This document shows, piece by piece, positions 28,521 to 33,465 of a DNA stretch of 33,465 nt (its first letter is position 1; every line of letters begins with the position of its first letter). The notes under the pieces are model-generated. The model worked only from the letters and a program-made list of their open reading frames with translations. It was not told the origin of the DNA and did no database searches. The stretch spans positions 1 through 33,465 of the forward strand of contig JAIOPX010000085.1 in the NCBI GenBank assembly GCA_021413705.1. Direction: 5' to 3'. The stretch is from Planctomycetota bacterium (GTDB lineage Bacteria; Planctomycetota; Planctomycetia; Pirellulales; UBA7805). A program made the translations under genes and the position numbers.

Positions 28521-28724
28521 ATGGCACAAAAACAAGACTCCGGGATAGCAGATTGCCCGAAGTGCGGTCAGCAATCCGCGAACCTGTCGCCGGCGCTCGA
28601 ATGGACATGTTCAAACGGCTGTGATTTGAGCCGGTACCAGCAGTGCCCTCGCTGCGCCCTTCTGTACGAGGGCGACGAAGCCTTCTGCTCAAAGGACTGT
28701 GAAGAATCTGGCCTCTCCTCGTAG
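28521..28724 (+). CDS. Small double zinc-ribbon protein
   Basis: The 67-aa product from the ATG at 28521 has eight cysteines in two sets: C12-x2-C15 with C30-x3-C34, and C42-x2-C45 with C56-x3-C60. That spacing is right for two tandem zinc ribbons. The frame is open from 28485, but the ATG at 28521 starts directly before the ribbon and the added 12 residues have no family look. No strong ribosome site is visible. A GTG-started channel-like gene begins 18 bases after its stop on the same strand, so co-transcription is likely. A nucleic-acid or protein-binding adaptor is possible; the function is not known. Confidence 0.7.
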   Translation: MAQKQDSGIADCPKCGQQSANLSPALEWTCSNGCDLSRYQQCPRCALLYEGDEAFCSKDCEESGLSS

Positions 28725-28742
28725 CACTCAAGGGACGCACCT

Positions 28743-29837
28743 GTGACTTTTACTACGCCTAGGACGTCACGCATCTCGTGCACCTTTAGGTTCCGGCATC
28801 CCGACCGAGAACGCAACGCCTGTGGACTTCCCGTTGTTGTTGAAAGGCCAGGCCAGGAACCGCGTTGTCCCTGGCACGACCAGCAAGCCCGCCCAGCAGG
28901 CTTCAACGCCAAGCGAGAGCTTGAGGAACTGATTCAAACCCCTGGTCACTGGCTTGAAGGAGCCACGCTGGGAATGGAGAACCTGCGCAATTTGCAAGGC
29001 CGTGGCGCGAGATTACCGAGCGCCGATCTGGAGGGAACCGACCTTGAGGGTGCATTACTACACAAGGCTATCCTGGATGATGCCTCCTTGATTTCCGCAA
29101 CGATGACGGGCACTAACCTCAGTTATTCCAGCCTAGTTGGCACCAAACTACACGCCGCTGAACTATCAAGAGCCGATCTCACGCACTGCAATCTCTCAGG
29201 AGCGCATCTGCACGGTACCTCGCTTGATCAAACATTGCTCTATGGCGTCAAGTTAAGTGCGGACACCTTGTTTTTGGGGGTCGTTTGGGGAATAGCCGGC
29301 GAAATGTTGCGCCAACAGTTCGAAAAAGCAGCGAGCGTCTTCCGCACGCTCCGCACGCATTTCCGCTCGCTCTCGAATCTGCGTGAGGCCGAAAACTTCT
29401 ATTATTGGGAGATGACCGCTCTTCACCTTCGAGCCATCAACGGGGAGTTTTTACCTAAAAACCATTGGCTGCGCCAGCTATGCTCTTGGGTTGTCGGCCT
29501 ACGGAGTCCCACGGCAATCGGCTGGGCGATTCATCGGTGGGTTTGGGGTTATGGTGTGCGACCATGGAGAACGCTGAGTTGGATGTTTTTCGTCGTCGTG
29601 CTGTTCGGAATCGATATATATCCATGGGTGGGCATGTTAGAGAACGGCAAGGAAACACACAGTTTGGCCAGCGGACTCGCATTGAGTGCCGTGACTTTCA
29701 CGACGCTCGGCTACGGCAACCAAACCCCGTGTGGCCCGATCGGCGAATTTTTGGCGGGCTTGGAGGCAATGCTTGGCGTGTTGCTGGCGGGAATGTTCGT
29801 CGTCGCCTTGGCAACCCGCCACATTCACCTTGATTAG
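28743..29837 (+). CDS. Pentapeptide-repeat protein with a potassium-channel pore
   Basis: The product is 364 aa and starts at GTG (28743), with AGGGA about 8 bases upstream. An N-terminal Cys/His-containing part (C13, H19, C27, C42, H45) is followed by a pentapeptide-repeat solenoid at about 80-172, seen as A[DN]L-type units (SADLEGTDLEGALL, TNLSYSSL, ADLTHCNLSGAHLHGTSL). After a helical part come hydrophobic segments around 276-292 and 333-358, with the pore loop TFTTLGYGN between them; GYG is at 323-325, the potassium selectivity filter of two-helix ion channels (Ion_trans_2). It is therefore an inner-membrane potassium-channel-like protein with a fused pentapeptide domain that may sense or bind a partner. 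Fusion of these two parts is found in some bacteria. The ligand is not deducible. Confidence 0.88.
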   Translation: MTFTTPRTSRISCTFRFRHPDRERNACGLPVVVERPGQEPRCPWHDQQARPAGFNAKRELEELIQTPGHWLEGATLGMENLRNLQGRGARLPSADLEGTDLEGALLHKAILDDASLISATMTGTNLSYSSLVGTKLHAAELSRADLTHCNLSGAHLHGTSLDQTLLYGVKLSADTLFLGVVWGIAGEMLRQQFEKAASVFRTLRTHFRSLSNLREAENFYYWEMTALHLRAINGEFLPKNHWLRQLCSWVVGLRSPTAIGWAIHRWVWGYGVRPWRTLSWMFFVVVLFGIDIYPWVGMLENGKETHSLASGLALSAVTFTTLGYGNQTPCGPIGEFLAGLEAMLGVLLAGMFVVALATRHIHLD

Positions 29838-29872
29838 CGTCACAGTCCTACGAGAATTGTTGAGGATAAGCA

Positions 29873-30529
29873 ATGGACAACCGCCTCAAGCATGTACTTC
29901 GTCTGGTCACCCTGTTTCACCCGGAGCATTACCTCGGGTGTAAATCGGTGGAGTTGATTTCGAATCCGCACCATGTGCGTCCGCGTAAAAAGTCGCATGA
30001 GCGGCGCAAAGTGCAAAACGTAAAATACGGCTTTCCGATAAAGTCGCAGATCATGGATGATGGAACTGAACGAGAAGGCAGCGGGGATGCGGTCGAGAGA
30101 TACCGCGACAAGTCAATCCGTGGCGCCCTGCTCGATGCTTTTGTCAACGGTATGTATGGAGCTCTGGCAGTGCTGATTTATGTGCCGGACGAGATCCGAA
30201 AGGCCAAATGGCGGTGTGAGCTGCGAACCCTGGAAGATTGGCGCATCCAACTTCAGGATCAATATCCCGAGGGCTTCGACTCGCTTCCGGAGACCGTTCG
30301 TCTTCGTGACGAGGATTTCAATATCTTGTGGAAGAACGTTCGGGAATCTTCCTTGCGGGTATGCGGATTCTGGGTGAATCCGAGCCACAGCCTCAACTTC
30401 CCCGGCGGGAAGGACATAAACATTGTCCTCGGGCCAATTAAAGGACGACAACTTTCACCGGCCACTTTCAGAGCCATTCCGGACGCTGGACGATGTTGGA
30501 TCGAATATTCGGAAGACGTCAAGCATTAA
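29873..30529 (+). CDS. Hypothetical protein, 218 aa
   Basis: The start codon is well supported by GAGGAT five bases before the ATG. The first 50 residues are basic and polar (HHVRPRKKSHERRKVQNVKY). A hydrophobic stretch ALLDAFVNGMYGALAVLIYV follows at about 84-103, then a soluble domain with many Trp and charged residues. No known domain is recognised. It lies 35 bases after the channel-like gene on the same strand, so it is probably co-transcribed. A role with the channel is possible but unproven. Confidence 0.65.
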   Translation: MDNRLKHVLRLVTLFHPEHYLGCKSVELISNPHHVRPRKKSHERRKVQNVKYGFPIKSQIMDDGTEREGSGDAVERYRDKSIRGALLDAFVNGMYGALAVLIYVPDEIRKAKWRCELRTLEDWRIQLQDQYPEGFDSLPETVRLRDEDFNILWKNVRESSLRVCGFWVNPSHSLNFPGGKDINIVLGPIKGRQLSPATFRAIPDAGRCWIEYSEDVKH

Positions 30530-30564
30530 TCTGATATTGCGGGGCAGCGCGGCCGAACTAGGTA

Positions 30565-30675
30565 TTGCACCTGACCGGTGGCGGCGACTTCAACAGCGTG
30601 ACGGTCTTCAGCATTGGAACGGACGGCTCAGGATTCACACTACTGCACTCCTTCAACGGGACCGACGATGGAACG
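30565..30675 (+). pseudogene. Relic of a TIGR03803-type beta-repeat protein
   Basis: The translated piece LTGGGDFNSVTVFSIGTDGS, followed by GFTLLHSFNGTDDGT, closely resembles one unit of the repeats in large verrucomicrobial, cyanobacterial and planctomycete secreted proteins (G-T-V-F-x-I-x-x-D-G-x-G-F-x-x-L-H-S-F-x-G). There is one unit only, with no signal peptide and no neighbouring units, and the normal G before TVFSI is V. It is most likely the remnant of a much larger gene. The family name is from memory and not searched. Confidence 0.55.
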
Positions 30676-30733
30676 ATTGTCCAGTCGAATCGTCGTGACT
30701 TTTCGCTATCCAAGTTTGATTTGAAAGGTCGCA

Positions 30734-30751
30734 GGGCGGCTCCGTCCGCCC
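30734..30751. terminator. Possible hairpin between converging genes
   Basis: GGGCGG (30734-30739), loop CTCCGT, CCGCCC (30746-30751) form a 6-bp perfect GC stem. It lies between the plus-strand relic and the minus-strand DUF3467 gene, where a bidirectional terminator would be expected. The T runs on both sides are short (CCTTTT on plus, CCTTTC on minus). Confidence 0.4.
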
Positions 30752-30778
30752 GTCGAGCCTTTTATCCAGCCATCTTTG

Positions 30779-31156
30779 CTACCTGGGCACCGGATGGACC
30801 CGCTTCTGCACGTTGGTCTCCAGCACACCGAACGCCTGCTCGTGCCGCTGCACGGCCATGTTCAGAGCGCCCAAGAGCCGCTTGGCGGTGTAGAAGTTCA
30901 TCACGGCCCGTTGCGTGAGCTTGATTGGGCCGACCGGCGGTCCGGCTCCTTGGGTGCTCAAGCCGAAGTCCACGATCAACTCTTCCGGCGTGCCCGTGAC
31001 ACGGCAGAAGTTGGTGTAGGCGGCGATCACCTGGCTTTCATCTACTTCGATCGGCTGCGGCTGGGCCTGCGGCATGCGGCGAGCCTCGGGAGCCCGGCCT
31101 TCGTTTTCAAAGTCATGGTCTTGAACCGGAGCCGTTTTTTCGGCAACTTCACTCAT
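30779..31156 (-). CDS. DUF3467 domain protein
   Basis: The product is 125 aa. A polar, Pro/Gln-rich N-terminus of about 35 residues leads into VIAAYTNFCRVTGTPEELIV, DFGLSTQG, KLTQRAVMNFYTAKRLLGAL and MAVQRHEQAFG. This strand-then-helix order is that of DUF3467 proteins, small bacterial proteins of unknown function. A ribosome site (AGGGAGA, about 8 bases upstream) supports the start. It follows the M50/HlyD hybrid gene on the minus strand after 74 bases, so the two are likely one transcript and functionally linked. The lack of signal peptide places it in the cytoplasm. Confidence 0.85.
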   Translation of the reverse strand: MSEVAEKTAPVQDHDFENEGRAPEARRMPQAQPQPIEVDESQVIAAYTNFCRVTGTPEELIVDFGLSTQGAGPPVGPIKLTQRAVMNFYTAKRLLGALNMAVQRHEQAFGVLETNVQKRVHPVPR

Positions 31157-31230
31157 CAGTAGTTCTCCCTAGTTGAACAAGAGAATAGGAACGACGATTT
31201 ACGGTTACAACGTAAAATGCTCGAAGCAGG

Positions 31231-33465
31231 CTACAGCTTGAAATAGAACGTCCGCGTCACATACCGCCATAGCTTCGTAAACAGCGTCTCGGCAGCGACG
31301 CTAATGCGAGCTTCCCCCTTGATCCCCAGCCGCAGCACGCGGTCTTGATTGTCGATCACCACGCGAGCCTGATAGGACGGACTGGCGGGATGCTCTTGGC
31401 CCGTTTCTGGGTCGGCCCTGGTATCAAGCTGCCCGCCGTGCTTGGCCGAGAGCCGCTGGGAGCTGGTCTTGAGATTCACGCGTGCAATCTCGGCGATCTG
31501 CCCCTTCACCGTTCGGCCAGAGAGTTCATCGAGCATCAGCACGACCTCCTGGCCGTCCTGCAAAAAAGGCACGTCGGCCTGGTCGACCACCAGCACGGCC
31601 TCATACTGGCTCGGATCTCCGACGAAGCAGACCTGCTGTCCTTCCGTGAGCCATGTCCCTTTGTTGCGACGGTCCAGCGGCGTCCCCGACCAACTGGCCA
31701 ATCCTCCTTCGACGTGTGGGTTTCCCTTGACCATCGGTGGTGGCAGCACGGTGCCGGCGCACGGGCTAACGAGCGTCAGCCGCGCCAAGTCCCGTTTCCG
31801 TTTGGCCAGTTGTTGCTCGATACTCTGCAGCGCTTCGAGCGTTTCGGAGATTTGAAGGTCGGCCTCTTTGCCGGCTGTTTCGTGGGAATGCCGCTGCCGA
31901 CGCAATGACGCCAGCTTGGCCCGGTTTTCTTCGCGCTCGCCTTGCAGTTTTGATGCCTCCAGTCGGGCATCTAAATTGTCGAGTTCCGCCAGCAGTGTGC
32001 CGGCGGCGACTTGCTGGCCGGCGTGAACCTGAACATTACGCAACACGCCCGGCACTTCGACAAACACCTGTTTGGCATCGTGAGGCTGAACCTCCAAGGG
32101 ACAATACACCCGATGGGGCAGCGGCACGAGTAAAGCGAATAGCAACAGCCCGGCCACAAGGCCCAAGGAGACGCCAAATCGCGGCCATTTGATCTTGTCG
32201 ATCCGCCCGGGCACGGCGAAGAACTTTTTCAGCGACCACAGCGGCTGCCCCACCATGCCGCACAGCGCAAACACCGCAAACGCTTGGCCAATCGCCTTCA
32301 GTCCATACGGCTCCAAAACCCGGTACAAAAAGTACAAGATCGCCCCCACCACCATCCAGCGATACACCACCGAGGCCACGGTATAGAGCGCGAACCAGCC
32401 GCGGCCATGTCGCGGCAGATAGCGGTCCTTGGGTTCTTCCAAACCGAGGCACCAAGCTCCCAGCTTGCGGCTGACGATCGACGTCGCTTTCTGCCGCAGG
32501 TTGGGGATCTCCAAGATGTCCGAGAGGATGTAATAGCCGTCGTAACGCAGTAGCGGATTGGCGTTGAACACCAGCGTGGTGACCGAGCAGACGAACATCG
32601 TGCTGAGCATCAAGTGATTGAGCATGCCGGGCGTGCTGAACCACCAGATGAAAGTTGCCAAAGACGCTATCACCAGTTCGACGTACATGCCGGCCGCGCC
32701 GATCGCCGCCCGCTGCCACTTGCTCTTGAGCATCCAGGAGTCGGACGTGTCGCAATACAAGCAGGGCGTCAGCACGAGCATCATCAGGCCAATCTCGTGG
32801 CACTCGCCCCCAAACCGACGGCAACAGAGCGCATGCCCCAACTCGTGACACACCTTGGTTACCGCCAGCGCGCTGGCCAGATAGATCCAGTTGCCGGCCG
32901 CAAAGAACTCCTGAAACGCGGGGAGCCGGGCATGGAACGCGTCGAGATGAACCAACACTAGGGATATAGCCGACAAGCCGAGCATCAACGACGCGGCTGC
33001 CGCCAGCGGCGTGAAGAACCACCGCACGTACGGCAGCATCCAGGTCAAGATCCTGTGTGGATCGATCCCTCGCCAGCGGATCGACAAAATGTTCGTCAGC
33101 GTCGAGATCAATTGCTGGCGTTTTCGTTCGTCGTGCCGCCGCTTAAGTTGTCGTCCTTGGTCGGGCAACAGTGAAGTGACCAGGCCGCTTTGATGTAGCG
33201 TGCCGACGAATCGGGCGATATCTTCGTGCGTGATCTTGCGCGGTGGAAACCGGTCTTCGTATTGCTCTTTGAGTCCGTCGAGCGTCTGGCGGCCGTCGAG
33301 CCATTGAAGGATCGCGAATTCTTCGTCCCGCAGCCGAAAATACTTCAGCCCCACGGGGTCTTTGATGACCCAGGCCGCTTGTCCCTGATACTGATGCTCG
33401 CGCACCGTCAAATCGCGCCGCATCCGCATTCGTAGCGGGCGGGCCGAACTGGAGATCAGGCTGTC
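31231..33465 (-). CDS. Site-2-protease-like (M50) / HlyD-type hybrid membrane protein, 5' end outside window
   Basis: At least 744 residues are visible; the frame is open to the window edge (DSLISSSARPLR precedes the first Met at 33429), so the true start is outside the window. From that Met: residues 10-95 look like a PqqD-type winged-helix domain (VGLKYFRLRDEEFAILQWLD); membrane helices follow from about 140; the zinc-metalloprotease motif HELGH is at 195-199, and a second M50 motif NPLLRYDGYY is at 291-300 with metal-ligand D297. After further helices an HlyD/biotinyl-lipoyl-like barrel with a coiled coil occupies about 450-570, then C-terminal beta-barrel parts. Such fused proteins in planctomycetes are linked to transport of peptides or envelope proteins, but the substrate is unknown. 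All M50 active-site residues are present, so the protease is probably active. The DUF3467 gene follows directly. Confidence 0.9.
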   Translation of the reverse strand, partial: DSLISSSARPLRMRMRRDLTVREHQYQGQAAWVIKDPVGLKYFRLRDEEFAILQWLDGRQTLDGLKEQYEDRFPPRKITHEDIARFVGTLHQSGLVTSLLPDQGRQLKRRHDERKRQQLISTLTNILSIRWRGIDPHRILTWMLPYVRWFFTPLAAAASLMLGLSAISLVLVHLDAFHARLPAFQEFFAAGNWIYLASALAVTKVCHELGHALCCRRFGGECHEIGLMMLVLTPCLYCDTSDSWMLKSKWQRAAIGAAGMYVELVIASLATFIWWFSTPGMLNHLMLSTMFVCSVTTLVFNANPLLRYDGYYILSDILEIPNLRQKATSIVSRKLGAWCLGLEEPKDRYLPRHGRGWFALYTVASVVYRWMVVGAILYFLYRVLEPYGLKAIGQAFAVFALCGMVGQPLWSLKKFFAVPGRIDKIKWPRFGVSLGLVAGLLLFALLVPLPHRVYCPLEVQPHDAKQVFVEVPGVLRNVQVHAGQQVAAGTLLAELDNLDARLEASKLQGEREENRAKLASLRRQRHSHETAGKEADLQISETLEALQSIEQQLAKRKRDLARLTLVSPCAGTVLPPPMVKGNPHVEGGLASWSGTPLDRRNKGTWLTEGQQVCFVGDPSQYEAVLVVDQADVPFLQDGQEVVLMLDELSGRTVKGQIAEIARVNLKTSSQRLSAKHGGQLDTRADPETGQEHPASPSYQARVVIDNQDRVLRLGIKGEARISVAAETLFTKLWRYVTRTFYFKL

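Noticed and set aside
28319..28624. 101-aa plus-strand frame
   Set aside because: Its second half overlaps the zinc-ribbon gene in another frame, and the first half has no recognised family.
32036..33022. 328-aa minus-strand frame inside the M50/HlyD gene
   Set aside because: A different frame of the same strand over conserved M50 sequence, so it cannot be the real product.
1..33465. CRISPR array, tRNA or rRNA genes, complete insertion sequences
   Set aside because: No regularly spaced direct repeats, no cloverleaf or rRNA-like segments, and no transposase motif were recognised by eye.

Overview
This GC-rich window looks like chromosomal DNA of a planctomycete, most likely Pirellulales. That call is inference. 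It rests on the M50-protease/HlyD hybrid next to a DUF3467 gene, a relic of the Gloeo/Verruco-type beta repeat (TIGR03803 style), and many secreted or membrane proteins of unknown function. No rRNA, tRNA, CRISPR array, complete transposon or phage structural operon could be recognised.

Layout. (1) 1-1434: an ornithine cyclodeaminase/mu-crystallin family gene on the minus strand, with a 57-bp imperfect inverted repeat on either side (1-57 and 1330-1386). (2) 1435-3787: a plus-strand run of small genes: a HicB-like antitoxin without a recognisable HicA, a very short WTEEDD protein, a secreted protein, a two-helix membrane protein with a PH-like tail, and a membrane-anchored protein. (3) 3788-5063: about 1.3 kb with little convincing coding sequence, one possible minus-strand membrane ORF and a 14-bp perfect palindrome. 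(4) 5064-27834: the dominant feature, three consecutive plus-strand genes. They encode a peptidoglycan-binding/lysozyme-like protein (352 aa) and two giant proteins of 3909 and 3286 aa. (5) 27822-28118: an open frame resembling only the C-terminal end of an S1/P1 nuclease. (6) 28521-30529: a double zinc-ribbon protein, a pentapeptide-repeat potassium-channel-like protein and an unknown protein. (7) 30565-33465: a beta-repeat relic, then a minus-strand pair (M50/HlyD hybrid followed by DUF3467). The M50/HlyD gene runs off the right edge.

The best candidate for an undescribed system is region 4. The two giants are beta-rich and built from many unlike modules, some tandemly duplicated. Neither has an obvious signal peptide or membrane segment, and they follow a probable muramidase gene directly. 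One hypothesis is a giant surface, fibre or effector assembly whose release or anchoring needs local cell-wall cutting. The sequence alone does not prove this. Giants of this size occupy about 65% of the window, and their function is unknown.
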